The notes below the pieces were generated by a model, which had not been told where the DNA came from, made no database searches, and worked only from the letters and a program-made list of their open reading frames with translations. A stretch of DNA of 64,000 nucleotides from G963666945 sp963666945 (GTDB taxonomy: Bacteria > Bacteroidota > Bacteroidia > Bacteroidales > Marinifilaceae). Below, piece after piece: positions 46,297 to 55,163 of the stretch (position 1 is its first letter; the number at the start of each line of letters is the position of its first letter). Made by a program: the position numbers and the translations under genes. The stretch spans positions 46,296 through 110,295 of the forward strand of contig CAXXRT010000017.1 in assembly GCA_963666945.2 (NCBI GenBank), in the 5' to 3' direction.

Positions 46297-48195
46297 TTAG
46301 TATGCTCTTTCATTACTTCCTTCTACATAATTTATAAAAGAAGTATTCACAACCTTATTTCCTCCTGGAGTTGGATAATTTCCTGTAAAATACCAGTCAC
46401 CGTTATTGTTAGGGCAAGCCTCATGTAATGCTGGTACCGACTGATAGATAATCTCTACCTCTGCCTTTATATCTTCAGTAACCAACAATTCAGCTATTTT
46501 CTTAGAAATCTCTTCCTCTGTAAATGGCTTATAAATTTCTTTCACATAGTTGACAATCTCTTCTTTAGGAAGATTCTGTTGCTGCTTACATTTCTGGTAA
46601 ACCTCATCAATAACACTATCCATACCTCTTTCTTTCAAAAGTTCAATGGCAGCATTAAATGCAATAAATTCACCCATCCTAGTCATGTCAATACCATAAC
46701 AGTCAGGATATCTTATTTGAGGTGCAGACGAAACTATTACAATCTTCTTAGGCTCCAGCCTGTCAAGAATTCTTAAAATACTTTTCTTAAGAGTAGTTCC
46801 CCTAACTATAGAATCGTCAATAATCACCATATTATCATCAGGACCAACAGTTCCGTATGTAACATCATAAACATGGGCAACCATATCGTCTCTTCCGGAA
46901 TCATCAGAGATAAAAGTACGAAGTTTAGCATCCTTAATAGCTATCTTCTCCACACGTGGCATAGTAGAAATAATTTCATCCAATACCTCTTCACTCCACT
47001 GTGCCTTCGTCTCCCTGATCCTTCTTTTCTTTTCCTCTACCATATGAGTTTTAACCCCCTCTACCATTCCATAGAAAGCGGTCTCTGCAGTATTAGGAAT
47101 AAAAGAAAACACTGTCTTATCAAGATCACCATTAACAGCCTTAAGAATCTTAGGGGTTAACAACTGACCAAGTCTCTTCCTTTCTTTATATATTTCAATA
47201 TCACTACCTCTTGAAAAATAAATACGCTCAAATGAACAAGCAGATCTCTTTTGAGGCACCCTGACTAAATCTTCACTAACATCACCATTCTTTCTGATAA
47301 TCAGCGTATGACCAGGTTTAAGTTCTTTAACTGTCTCTGCCTTAACATTAAGGGCTGTCTGAATAACAGCACGCTCAGAAGCAACAACAACAATCTCCTC
47401 ATCCTTATAGTAGAATGCTGGTCTTATTCCCCATGGATCACGGGTAACAAAAGCATCACCATGACCGATAAGTCCGGCTACTGCATAACCACCATCCCAA
47501 TCGGCAGAAGAACTCGCAATAATCTTCTGAATATCAATATTATTCTCAATTCTTGGAGAAATCTCTGCATTGGTATATCCTTCATTCTTATATTGACGGA
47601 AAAGCATCTGATTTTCCTCATCAAGAAAATACCCTACTTTCTCAAGAATCGTAACAGTATCGGTATAATCCTTTGGGTGCTGACCCAGGTCAACCAGGCT
47701 TTTAAACAACTCATCAACATTAGTAAGGTTAAAGTTACCAGCCAAGGCAAGGTTCCTGCTCTTCCAGTTGCTTTCTCTTGTCACAGGATGCACATACTCT
47801 ATACTATTCCTTCCGAAAGTACCATAACGCAGGTGACCTAAATATAATTCCCCTGCAAAAGGAAGATTTTTCTTAGCCCATTCAACGTCATTAAGAAGTT
47901 CTGGATTAGTATTCTCAACCTCTGAATAATGTTTATAAATAGCATCAAAAACATCCTGAATAGGATTTTCCTTATTTGACCTTTCACGGTGAAAATATTT
48001 ATACCCAGCTTCCTGATTCAGTTTAAGACCAACAACACCAACACCATCCTGTCCCCTGTTACGTTGCTTCTCCATAAGTATATATAACTTCTGAAGCCCG
48101 TAACGATACGATCCATACTTTTTTTGATAATAGTCAAGTGGCTTTAGCAACCTAACTAAAGCAATACCACATTCATGTTTCAGAGCGTCACTCAT
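46297..48195 (-). CDS. purF: amidophosphoribosyltransferase-type protein
   Basis: The 632-residue product joins a class II glutamine amidotransferase domain (catalytic Cys9 in HECGIALV after a short propeptide, RNRGQDGVGV, GHLRYGTFG) to a phosphoribosyltransferase domain with MVIIDDSIVRGTTLKKS. PurF starts purine synthesis by making phosphoribosylamine from PRPP and glutamine. It is longer than the E. coli protein (about 505), with insertions such as the one around residues 55-110 and a C-terminal extension. I recall this longer form from other Bacteroidota. A second PurF elsewhere in the genome cannot be excluded. Confidence 0.88.
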   Translation of the reverse strand: MSDALKHECGIALVRLLKPLDYYQKKYGSYRYGLQKLYILMEKQRNRGQDGVGVVGLKLNQEAGYKYFHRERSNKENPIQDVFDAIYKHYSEVENTNPELLNDVEWAKKNLPFAGELYLGHLRYGTFGRNSIEYVHPVTRESNWKSRNLALAGNFNLTNVDELFKSLVDLGQHPKDYTDTVTILEKVGYFLDEENQMLFRQYKNEGYTNAEISPRIENNIDIQKIIASSSADWDGGYAVAGLIGHGDAFVTRDPWGIRPAFYYKDEEIVVVASERAVIQTALNVKAETVKELKPGHTLIIRKNGDVSEDLVRVPQKRSACSFERIYFSRGSDIEIYKERKRLGQLLTPKILKAVNGDLDKTVFSFIPNTAETAFYGMVEGVKTHMVEEKKRRIRETKAQWSEEVLDEIISTMPRVEKIAIKDAKLRTFISDDSGRDDMVAHVYDVTYGTVGPDDNMVIIDDSIVRGTTLKKSILRILDRLEPKKIVIVSSAPQIRYPDCYGIDMTRMGEFIAFNAAIELLKERGMDSVIDEVYQKCKQQQNLPKEEIVNYVKEIYKPFTEEEISKKIAELLVTEDIKAEVEIIYQSVPALHEACPNNNGDWYFTGNYPTPGGNKVVNTSFINYVEGSNERAY

Positions 48196-48206
48196 TTAAC
48201 CCAAAT

Positions 48207-48731
48207 TTATTCTGTTTCTATTTCTTCTTTCTTTAACTCGTTGTAATAAATAAAAGTCTTGACCGGATAGCTGTTAGGATACTTACTTTTAATCCTTTTT
48301 AGCAAGCTCATACATTCCAGTTTAGACCTAAAATTACCTGCCCTTATTTTAAAATCAGGGTCAAAATATTTAAGATATACTTTTACATCCGGAAATTCCT
48401 GCTCGAAAGTCGCCTTATATTGCTCAGCATTCTTTATATCAGTATCTACAGAACTCTCAGAATAAATCTGGATCCTATATCCTGAAAAACCTTTTTTTGA
48501 AAAACTAAGCCTACGGTGTAATTCTATAAGATGTTTAATCCTTTCATCGTTCTTAAAAGTTATTTTTCCTCCATTCTCTGTCTCGACAGACAACTCATCA
48601 AAAAGAGTATTAATAACTAATGAATCAGTATCTATTTTCACCAATTCTTTTTCAATACATATATTTTCTCCAAGCACACTTGCAAAAGAAGAAAACACAA
48701 CACAAACCAAAACAACTAGTCTACAGATCAT
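48207..48731 (-). CDS. exported SPOR-domain protein
   Basis: The 174-residue protein has a signal peptide (LVVLVCVVFSSFASVLG) and a SPOR-like C-terminal domain (about 95-168: GYRIQIYSESS, TFEQEFPDVKVYLKYFDPDF, IRAGNFRSKLECMSLLKRI). SPOR domains bind denuded septal glycan. It lies 11 bases upstream of purF on the same strand and may share its transcript, a pairing without an obvious functional link. Confidence 0.85.
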   Translation of the reverse strand: MICRLVVLVCVVFSSFASVLGENICIEKELVKIDTDSLVINTLFDELSVETENGGKITFKNDERIKHLIELHRRLSFSKKGFSGYRIQIYSESSVDTDIKNAEQYKATFEQEFPDVKVYLKYFDPDFKIRAGNFRSKLECMSLLKRIKSKYPNSYPVKTFIYYNELKKEEIETE

Positions 48732-48773
48732 TACTAATAAGTTTTGTTATTATTTTTGAGACTGCTAAAATAA

Positions 48774-48781
48774 CAAATATA
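48774..48781 (-). promoter_or_regulatory. -7 promoter element for the SPOR gene and purF
   Basis: The minus strand reads TATATTTG, 42 bases before the start codon, with a TTTG about 22 bases further upstream (48804-48807). Confidence 0.45.
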
Positions 48782-48802
48782 TCAATGAGTACAAGTGTAA
48801 AA

Positions 48803-48831
48803 ACAAAAAAAGGCTGTTCTAACGAACAGCC
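48803..48831 (-). terminator. Rho-independent terminator of the trigger factor gene
   Basis: On the minus strand the stem aggctgttc/gaacagcct is followed by a T run. It lies about 20 bases after the tig stop. Confidence 0.8.
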
Positions 48832-48852
48832 TTAATAGTATATTATTATTTC

Positions 48853-50205
48853 TTATTCAAACATCTTGTTGAATTCTTCAACATCTACTTCTTTATCTTC
48901 TATTTTTATAGATTCTTTAATGCAAGCCATTACTTTGCTTTCACGAGCTTTTTCGATAAGTTGTTTTCTTTCGTTCTCGTTTTCTAGAATCTTATCTGCA
49001 AAACCTTCAAGATGCTCTTCTGGAATATTTGACAATCCGTATTGTTGCATCTGCATTTTTGCATGTTGTTTTGCTAATTCCTTAACGTCAGCCTCTTCTA
49101 CCTTAAGTTCATTTTCCTCTATGATCTTAGATTTAATAAGCTGCCATCTGATATCATCGGCATAATTGGCAAATTCTTTCTCTACCATATCCTCTGTCAT
49201 CTCCTTGTTTGTAGCAACAATCCATCTCTTAAGGAAAGCCTCAGGCAATTCAATTCCTACTTTAGAAATAAGCTTTTCTTTAGCGTCGATAGAGAATTTA
49301 TATTCGCTGTCGTTTACCAAATAGTCTTCAATCTCCGATTTAATTTTGTTTCTGAATTCTTCTACAGAACTAACAGTTCCTTCTCCGTAAACTTTATCGA
49401 AAAGTTCCTGATTCAATTCTGCTGAAGCAAATTTATTTATCTCAGAAATAACAAAACGGAAATCAGATGTAAGATTCTCAGCTTCCTCTTTAGAGATAGC
49501 TAACATTGAAGCATAATCAGCTTTATTTGGATAAGCAACTGAAGGATTGAAAACAATAGAGTCTCCAATTTTTGTTCCTACAAAACCTTCACGAATTTCC
49601 TCATCCTTCATATATTCCAATGAGATAGTTGTATTTTCGTTAGATACTCCACCTTCAACTTCTTTACCTTCTTCATCTACCTGAATCATGCTACCTCTTA
49701 GCATTTCTTTTCCTTCTTCAACAGACTCAGCAAGCTCATTTCTACCATACACTCTTGTATAGTGATCAACCCTGTTGTCGATCATTTCTTCGCTTACTTT
49801 AATCTTATAATAATTAAGCTTTTCTCTTTTACTCATTTTAACTGAGAACTCAGGAGAAATAGCAATATCAAATGCAAATTCAAACTCTTCATCCTTTTCC
49901 CAATCAATTTGTTTCTGATCAGTCTCATTAGGAAGAGGTTCTCCTAGTACATTTATTTTATTTTCATAAATATAGCTAATAAGATTATCAGAAATCAATT
50001 TATTGATTTCTTCAACCAATACAGCAGTCCCATACATCTTTTTAACTATGCCCATTGGGATTTTTCCAGAACGAAAACCGTCAATCTTAGCTTTCTTACG
50101 GTAGTCTTTCAAAGTATCATTCACTCTCTGTTCGTAATCTTCCTTCGTAATGTGAAGCTTAATTACGGCATTCAAATCATCTACATTGGTTTTTGTAATA
50201 TTCAT
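48853..50205 (-). CDS. tig: trigger factor
   Basis: Trigger factor is the ribosome-bound folding chaperone. The 450-residue product has the ribosome-docking loop DGFRSGKIPMGIVKKMYG near residue 43, a middle FKBP-like region (about 150-245) and a helical C-terminal arm (about 260-440). The middle domain is poor in the usual FKBP active-site aromatic residues, as in other Bacteroidota, so prolyl isomerase activity is uncertain. It is a single-gene unit followed by its own terminator. Confidence 0.93.
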   Translation of the reverse strand: MNITKTNVDDLNAVIKLHITKEDYEQRVNDTLKDYRKKAKIDGFRSGKIPMGIVKKMYGTAVLVEEINKLISDNLISYIYENKINVLGEPLPNETDQKQIDWEKDEEFEFAFDIAISPEFSVKMSKREKLNYYKIKVSEEMIDNRVDHYTRVYGRNELAESVEEGKEMLRGSMIQVDEEGKEVEGGVSNENTTISLEYMKDEEIREGFVGTKIGDSIVFNPSVAYPNKADYASMLAISKEEAENLTSDFRFVISEINKFASAELNQELFDKVYGEGTVSSVEEFRNKIKSEIEDYLVNDSEYKFSIDAKEKLISKVGIELPEAFLKRWIVATNKEMTEDMVEKEFANYADDIRWQLIKSKIIEENELKVEEADVKELAKQHAKMQMQQYGLSNIPEEHLEGFADKILENENERKQLIEKARESKVMACIKESIKIEDKEVDVEEFNKMFE

Positions 50206-50249
50206 CTTCGTTCAATTAAATAAGGTAAAACTACCAATTTTAAACAATA

Positions 50250-50284
50250 AAAAAAACCGTCAAAACTAATTATAGCCGGACGGT
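50250..50284 (-). terminator. Rho-independent terminator of tRNA-Leu
   Basis: On the minus strand accgtc/gacggt (50256-50261 with 50279-50284) is followed by a T run. It lies just after the tRNA gene. Confidence 0.7.
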
Positions 50285-50301
50285 CTGATTTTATTTTTTT
50301 G

Positions 50302-50383
50302 TGCGGACGAAGGGAATCGAACCCCCACGCCTTACGGCACTAGATCCTAAGTCTAGCGCGTCTACCAATTTCGCCACGTCCGC
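50302..50383 (-). tRNA. tRNA-Leu (anticodon UAG)
   Basis: The minus strand folds as a tRNA of about 82 bases: acceptor GCGGACG/CGTCCGC with discriminator A, D arm with GGTAGACGC, and anticodon stem ctaga/tctag with loop CTTAGGA giving anticodon TAG. A variable arm (tgccgtaaggc) and the T arm GGGGGTTCGATTCCC follow. The long variable arm and A73 fit a class II leucine tRNA reading CUA. The 3' CCA is not encoded. Confidence 0.95.
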
Positions 50384-50430
50384 TCTATCATTTTTTGACC
50401 GTGCAAATATACGTCCTTATTTTTAATCTG

Positions 50431-50469
50431 CAACAATTTCTCACAAAAAAAACATCTTTTTTTTTGTGA
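50431..50469 (-). terminator. probable terminator of lptB
   Basis: On the minus strand TCACAAAAAAAA pairs with TTTTTTTTGTGA around a short loop, directly after the lptB stop. The stem is mostly A-T. Confidence 0.5.
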
Positions 50470-50473
50470 CTCA

Positions 50474-51205
50474 CTATTTTTTTCTCCTCAACTCAAAATT
50501 TTTACCTAAATAAACCCTGCGCACATCCTCATCCGAGGCCAGATCCTCTGCCGTGCCCGATTTTAATATCTTTCCTTCAAAAAGCAAATATGCCCTGTCG
50601 GTTATTGACAAGGTCTCCTGTACATTATGATCTGTTATCAAAATACCAATATTCTTACTTTTTAAGGTACTTACTATTTCCTGTATATCTTCAACAGCTA
50701 TAGGATCCACACCTGCAAAAGGCTCATCCAATAAAATAAATTTGGGCTTTATCGCAAGAGCGCGTGCTATTTCCGTCCTCCTTCTCTCTCCTCCTGAAAG
50801 CTGAATACCCTTACTCTTTCTTATTTTCTGAAGACCAAACTCATCTAACATCTCTTCCAGTCTATGTCGTTGATAATCCTTTGGAAAATCGGTCATTTCC
50901 AGAACCGACTTAATATTATCCTCAACACTTAGCCTTCTAAAAACAGAAGCCTCCTGGGCAAGATAACCTATTCCCAATTGTGCTCTTTTATATACAGGCT
51001 CTTTTGTTATCTCCTTATCGTCCAAATATATCTTTCCCCCATTAGGAGTAATCAAACCTACTATCATGTAAAAAGATGTTGTCTTACCTGCACCATTGGG
51101 CCCCAGCAAACCAACAATCTCTCCCTGTTCAACATTAACAGACACTCCTTTTACTACCGTTCTGCTTTTATATTTTTTTACAAGATCTTCTGCCCTTAAT
51201 ATCAT
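50474..51205 (-). CDS. lptB: LPS export ABC transporter ATP-binding protein
   Basis: LptB drives lipopolysaccharide from the inner membrane to the Lpt bridge with LptF and LptG. The 243-residue ATPase has Walker A GPNGAGKT, the Q-loop region GYLAQEASVFRRLSVEDN, ABC signature LSGGERRR, Walker B FILLDEPFAGVD and the switch His in ITDHNVQETL. The AQEASVFR segment is typical of LptB. Partner genes are elsewhere. A good promoter lies just upstream. Confidence 0.95.
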   Translation of the reverse strand: MILRAEDLVKKYKSRTVVKGVSVNVEQGEIVGLLGPNGAGKTTSFYMIVGLITPNGGKIYLDDKEITKEPVYKRAQLGIGYLAQEASVFRRLSVEDNIKSVLEMTDFPKDYQRHRLEEMLDEFGLQKIRKSKGIQLSGGERRRTEIARALAIKPKFILLDEPFAGVDPIAVEDIQEIVSTLKSKNIGILITDHNVQETLSITDRAYLLFEGKILKSGTAEDLASDEDVRRVYLGKNFELRRKK

Positions 51206-51237
51206 AATGCTAATTTTTCAATAACATATTACTTTCA

Positions 51238-51267
51238 CAAAAGTACTATTAAAAATCAGAATGTCAA
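51238..51267 (-). promoter_or_regulatory. promoter of lptB
   Basis: The minus strand has TTG (51265-51267) and TACTTTTG (51238-51245) with exactly 19 bases between, matching -33 TTTG and -7 TAnnTTTG. It ends 33 bases before the ATG. Confidence 0.6.
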
Positions 51268-51294
51268 TTCCAACATAGTCTTTGTTTCAGTAAT

Positions 51295-52281
51295 TTATAC
51301 AACCCCCTCTTTCAATATATCATGAAGATGAAGCATTCCTATATATCTTTTATCCTCATCAGAAACCACAAGTTGTGTTATACTGTTTGCCTCCATTAAC
51401 TGAAATGCATTAAATGCCAACTCACTGACATCTATAGTCTTGGGATCTTTACTCATAATATCTTTAGCACAAAACCCCTCTATATTATTTGTCTTCTCCA
51501 TCATCCTCCTGATATCCCCATCTGTGATTATTCCTAATACCTTGTCTTCAGTATCAACAACTGCCACAGCCCCCATTCTTCCTGATGAAATTGCAATAAT
51601 GACATCCCTTATTACAGATTCCTCTCCTACTTTAGGGGCATCTTCGCTTACATATAAATCTGACACACGTGTATATAATCTTTTACCCAAAGAACCTCCG
51701 GGGTGATACTTTGCAAAATCCCTACTGGAGAAATGCCTCATTTCTATCAGACACACAGCCAAAGCATCCCCTATGACAAGCTGTGCTGTAGTAGAATTGG
51801 TGGGAGCAAGATTATTAGGACAAGCCTCTCTGGCTACTTTAGCCTTAAGCACATAATCGGAATGCTTTGCCAGAAAAGAATCTGTGTTGGAAACCATACC
51901 TATTATCTTATTGCCCATATTACGGATAAGAGGGACCAACACCTTTATCTCCGGGGTATTACCACTCTTGGATATACACAATATTACATCATGCTCCTGA
52001 ATATTCCCAAGATCACCATGTATGGCATCGGCTGCATGCATAAATATTGCAGGCGTGCCTGTTGAATTCAACGTTGCCACTATCTTATTTGCTATATTGG
52101 CACTCTTACCTATTCCTGTTATTATTAAACGTCCATTATTATTATCAAAAAGAAGCTTGACCACATTCTCAAAATCGTCATCCACATAATCTGCTAATTT
52201 TAGTATGGCTTTACCCTCTTCTTCAATTGTATTTCTTGCAACCTTCTTAATATCTACTGCTTCCTTATCTTTCATAATCAC
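51295..52281 (-). CDS. kdsD: KpsF/GutQ-type arabinose-5-phosphate isomerase
   Basis: The 328-residue protein joins a SIS sugar-isomerase domain (about 30-180: ITGIGKSANIANKIVATLNSTG split as ITGIGKSANIANK and IVATLNSTG, ISKSGNTPEI, ANSTTAQ-like TNSTTAQLVIGDAL) to two CBS domains (about 205-325). It turns ribulose 5-phosphate into arabinose 5-phosphate, the precursor of Kdo in lipopolysaccharide. Next to lptB this fits an LPS function. Met1 or Met3 could be the start (MIMKDK). Confidence 0.93.
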   Translation of the reverse strand: MIMKDKEAVDIKKVARNTIEEEGKAILKLADYVDDDFENVVKLLFDNNNGRLIITGIGKSANIANKIVATLNSTGTPAIFMHAADAIHGDLGNIQEHDVILCISKSGNTPEIKVLVPLIRNMGNKIIGMVSNTDSFLAKHSDYVLKAKVAREACPNNLAPTNSTTAQLVIGDALAVCLIEMRHFSSRDFAKYHPGGSLGKRLYTRVSDLYVSEDAPKVGEESVIRDVIIAISSGRMGAVAVVDTEDKVLGIITDGDIRRMMEKTNNIEGFCAKDIMSKDPKTIDVSELAFNAFQLMEANSITQLVVSDEDKRYIGMLHLHDILKEGVV

Positions 52282-52325
52282 AATATTTTTGAAAATTATA
52301 TCCCCTTCTTACCTTTTTTTCTCCT

Positions 52326-52333
52326 CAAAGATA
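52326..52333 (-). promoter_or_regulatory. -7 promoter element for kdsD
   Basis: The minus strand reads TATCTTTG, 44 bases before the start codon. No clear -33 box at standard spacing. Confidence 0.4.
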
Positions 52334-52550
52334 CAAATTTGACAAAAATAGTTAAAACAGATTCATATATTTGATAATATTTGTCTAAAAACAAAAAAAG
52401 GTATATATTTAAATAAGATCATTTTTTAAGAACACTAATTTTAATAACACATTTAATACGCATTTAGGCAAATTTTTCAAAAAAAAAGAAATTATTGCTT
52501 ATGTTTTGGATGTAAAGATATAATTTCACAGCGATTTTAAGAGACTAAAT

Positions 52551-54725
52551 ATGGGAAGCGTAGATTTACTTACACAAAGTTTGAAAAAGCATTTTGGATT
52601 TGAGACGTTCAAGGGGAATCAAAAAGAAATAATTCAAAATGTTTTAAACGGAAACGATACATTTGTTTTGATGCCTACAGGTGGCGGAAAATCCTTATGC
52701 TATCAGTTACCTGCATTATTAAGAGAGGGGACGGCAATAATAATATCTCCACTCATAGCTCTTATGAAGAATCAGGTTGATGCTATGAGAGGCTTTAGCG
52801 AAACAGATGGCATTGCCCATTTCCTTAATTCTTCTCTTACAAAAAGTGAGACTATAAGGGTAAAAGAAGATATCCTGGATGGCAAAACCAAATTACTATA
52901 TGTTGCTCCGGAATCGTTAACTAAAGAAAGCAATATAGAATTCCTTAAACAGATAAAAATATCTTTCTATGCCGTTGACGAGGCCCATTGTATATCAGAA
53001 TGGGGACATGACTTCAGACCGGAATACCGCAGAATAAGGCCTATAGTTGAGCAAATTGGAAAAGCTCCTATTATTGCCCTCACTGCGACAGCCACTCCTA
53101 AAGTACAGAACGACATTCAAAAAAATCTTGATATGATAGGGGCTACCGTATATAAATCTTCTTTCAATAGAAAAAACCTTTATTACGAAGTTCGCCCAAA
53201 AGTAAATGCCACTCAGGAAATTATTAAATTTATTAATAACAACAAGGGAAAATCAGGAATTATATACTGCCTGAGCCGTAAAAAAGTTGAAGAACTGGCT
53301 GAAATATTACAGGTCAACGGCATTAAGGCAATGGCTTACCATGCAGGAATGGACGCTTCAACAAGATCCAGAAATCAGGATATGTTTCTGATGGAGGATG
53401 TGGACGTTATCGTTGCAACTATTGCCTTTGGAATGGGTATAGACAAGCCGGATGTACGTTTTGTTATTCACTACGATATTCCTAAAAGTTTAGAAGGATA
53501 TTATCAGGAGACCGGAAGGGCCGGAAGAGACGGAGGAGAAGGACATTGCCTTACTTTTTACAGCTTCAAGGATATTCAGAAACTGGAAAAATTCATGCAG
53601 GGAAAGCCTGTCGCTGAACAGGAGATAGGAAAACAATTACTACTGGAAACTGTCTCTTATGCGGAATCATCTCTATGCAGAAGAAAAGTCCTTCTTCATT
53701 ATTTCGGAGAAGAATACAATATTGAAAACTGCGGCACTTGCGATAACTGCCTGCATCCTAAAACAGAATTCGAAGGAAAAGATTTTCTTATTAAAGCATT
53801 AAACCTGATATTAACGACAAAAGAAAAATTCAAGGCAGATCATCTGGTTGACATATTAACCGGTGAAGCCTCTGCCTCTGTTAAATCATATAGACACGAT
53901 ACAATAGAGGAATTTGGTTCTGGAAGCGAAAAAGACAAACACTTCTGGAATATGGTTTTCAGAAGGGCTCTTATTAAATCTTATATAGAGAAAGACATAG
54001 AACAGTATGGCGTTATAAAAATCACCCCAACGGGAATGGAGTGGCTAAATAATCCTGGTGATTTTATGTTGATGGAAGATCATAACTTTGAGGCATACGA
54101 CGAACCACAACAAGCAAAAGGGGGAACAGCTGCCCTGGATGAAGGCCTTTTCTCCATGCTTAAAGATTTAAGAAGAAATATTGCAAAGAAAAACGATCTT
54201 CCTCCCTATGTTATATTCCAGGACCCATCGTTAGAGGATATGGCAATACACTACCCTGTCAACCTGGATGAATTATCACATATGCAAGGTGTGGGTGCAG
54301 GAAAAGCCAAAAGATACGGTAAGGATTTTATCTCTCTAATTAAAAAATATGTTGAGGAAAACGAAATAGAACGCCCCCAGGATTTTGTTTTCAAAACTAT
54401 TGCCGATAAATCAAAATACAAGGTTCATATCATACAAAGCATTGACAGAAAAATGGACCTTGAGGATATTGCCGAATCTCAAAACCTTAAACTGGACGAT
54501 CTTATCAAAGAAATTGAAGCGATTGTCTTTTCGGGCACAAAATTGGATATAAGTTATTATCTGGACAATATACTTGATGAAGACCAACAAGAAGAAATAT
54601 ACGATTATTTCTACGAAGCGGAATCCGACAACATTGGGGAAGCCTTCGATGAATTCGAAGAGGATTATACAGAAGACGAACTTAGACTAATGAGAATAAA
54701 ATTCCATTCAGAACTTGGAAACTAA
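52551..54725 (+). CDS. recQ: ATP-dependent DNA helicase RecQ
   Basis: The 724-residue helicase has motif I TGGGKSLCYQ, motif II VDEAHCISEWGHDFRPEYR, motif III LTATATPKV and motif VI QETGRAGRDG. It also has the RQC zinc site (Cys in SLCRRKVLL and NCGTCDNC), a winged helix and an HRDC-like domain near 555-625. A further acidic C-terminal extension (about 640-724) ends DEFEEDYTEDELRLMR. It unwinds DNA 3'-5' in recombination and fork repair. It is longer than E. coli RecQ (about 610) because of that tail. Confidence 0.95.
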   Translation: MGSVDLLTQSLKKHFGFETFKGNQKEIIQNVLNGNDTFVLMPTGGGKSLCYQLPALLREGTAIIISPLIALMKNQVDAMRGFSETDGIAHFLNSSLTKSETIRVKEDILDGKTKLLYVAPESLTKESNIEFLKQIKISFYAVDEAHCISEWGHDFRPEYRRIRPIVEQIGKAPIIALTATATPKVQNDIQKNLDMIGATVYKSSFNRKNLYYEVRPKVNATQEIIKFINNNKGKSGIIYCLSRKKVEELAEILQVNGIKAMAYHAGMDASTRSRNQDMFLMEDVDVIVATIAFGMGIDKPDVRFVIHYDIPKSLEGYYQETGRAGRDGGEGHCLTFYSFKDIQKLEKFMQGKPVAEQEIGKQLLLETVSYAESSLCRRKVLLHYFGEEYNIENCGTCDNCLHPKTEFEGKDFLIKALNLILTTKEKFKADHLVDILTGEASASVKSYRHDTIEEFGSGSEKDKHFWNMVFRRALIKSYIEKDIEQYGVIKITPTGMEWLNNPGDFMLMEDHNFEAYDEPQQAKGGTAALDEGLFSMLKDLRRNIAKKNDLPPYVIFQDPSLEDMAIHYPVNLDELSHMQGVGAGKAKRYGKDFISLIKKYVEENEIERPQDFVFKTIADKSKYKVHIIQSIDRKMDLEDIAESQNLKLDDLIKEIEAIVFSGTKLDISYYLDNILDEDQQEEIYDYFYEAESDNIGEAFDEFEEDYTEDELRLMRIKFHSELGN

Positions 54726-54735
54726 CATTATAAAT

Positions 54736-54768
54736 AAAAAGGCAACTAACAGGTTGCCTTTTTTTTAT
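54736..54768 (+). terminator. Rho-independent terminator of recQ
   Basis: The stem aaggcaac...gttgcctt with a short loop is followed by a T run, 10 bases after the stop. Confidence 0.85.
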
Positions 54769-54808
54769 AAAAAATCAAACTCAATAGAACGAATTCTATT
54801 TTTTTAAA

Positions 54809-54816
54809 TATATTTG
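54809..54816 (+). promoter_or_regulatory. -7 promoter element for the SAM riboswitch-aspartokinase unit
   Basis: TATATTTG is a perfect TAnnTTTG. Transcription from it would start just upstream of the riboswitch P1 helix at 54841. The -33 region is weak. Confidence 0.5.
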
Positions 54817-54840
54817 CAACTGAATTGCACACAAGTACAA

Positions 54841-54946
54841 TTTAAATTTATAAAGAAGAAGCGAGAGAGCAGGCTCAACGACCTTCTGGCAACCTGGGAA
54901 ACCAAGGTGCCAATTCCTGTCCAGTAAGTGGAGATATAAATTTAAA
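54841..54946 (+). ncRNA. SAM-I type riboswitch
   Basis: A perfect 12-base-pair P1 closes the element (54841-54852 with 54935-54946). Inside, the S-box core is recognisable: AAGCGAGAGA after P1, then ACCTTCTGGCAACC, AAGGTGCCAATTCC and the closing GTGGAGATA before the P1 3' strand. This matches the SAM-I family, which binds S-adenosylmethionine. It lies upstream of aspartokinase, which feeds methionine synthesis. No terminator follows directly. The P1 3' strand ends 4 bases before the ATG of a mini-ORF, so ligand binding could block start of translation there (inferred). Confidence 0.92.
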
Positions 54947-54950
54947 TACC

Positions 54951-55055
54951 ATGAAAAAAAGAAAGTCACATCCCGGTTATATTTCAGTAATAAATTTTTC
55001 TATTATCATTTCATCTGCAATGTATCAGATGCGAATGCGCACATTTATGATTTAG
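54951..55055 (+). CDS. Met-rich 34-residue leader peptide (predicted)
   Basis: An ATG directly after the riboswitch opens a 34-codon frame. The peptide starts MKKRKSHPGYISVINFS and ends MYQMRMRTFMI, with four Met in the last eleven residues plus the initiator. The Met codons overlap two small inverted repeats: catctg/cagatg at 55012-55031 and tgcgcac at 55036-55042. The latter is complementary to the 3' arm of the next hairpin. This looks like an attenuation leader that would sense methionyl-tRNA, but expression is not proven and chance cannot be excluded for so short a frame. Confidence 0.55.
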   Translation: MKKRKSHPGYISVINFSIIISSAMYQMRMRTFMI

Positions 55056-55102
55056 CGCACTCTGCCTGATATCCCAATTTCTCTTCTCAGGCGCAGGTGC
55101 GC
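55055..55102 (+). promoter_or_regulatory. long hairpin in the aspartokinase leader, possible attenuator
   Basis: The 5' arm gcgcactctgcctga (55055-55069) pairs with tcaggcgcaggtgcgc (55087-55102) with one mismatch and one bulge, giving about 14 pairs. It starts at the stop codon of the leader ORF. No T run follows, so it is not a standard terminator. The upstream tgcgcac (55036-55042) could pair instead with gtgcgca (55097-55103), giving two exclusive folds. Confidence 0.6.
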
Positions 55103-55163
55103 AATACAAATCAACAAATTTCAAGGGATCAATTATTTGGTTTTCATTAAACATATACTATTT

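Noticed and set aside
55055..55102. Ordinary Rho-independent terminator in the aspartokinase leader
   Set aside because: The stem is strong but is followed by aatacaaatc, not a T run.
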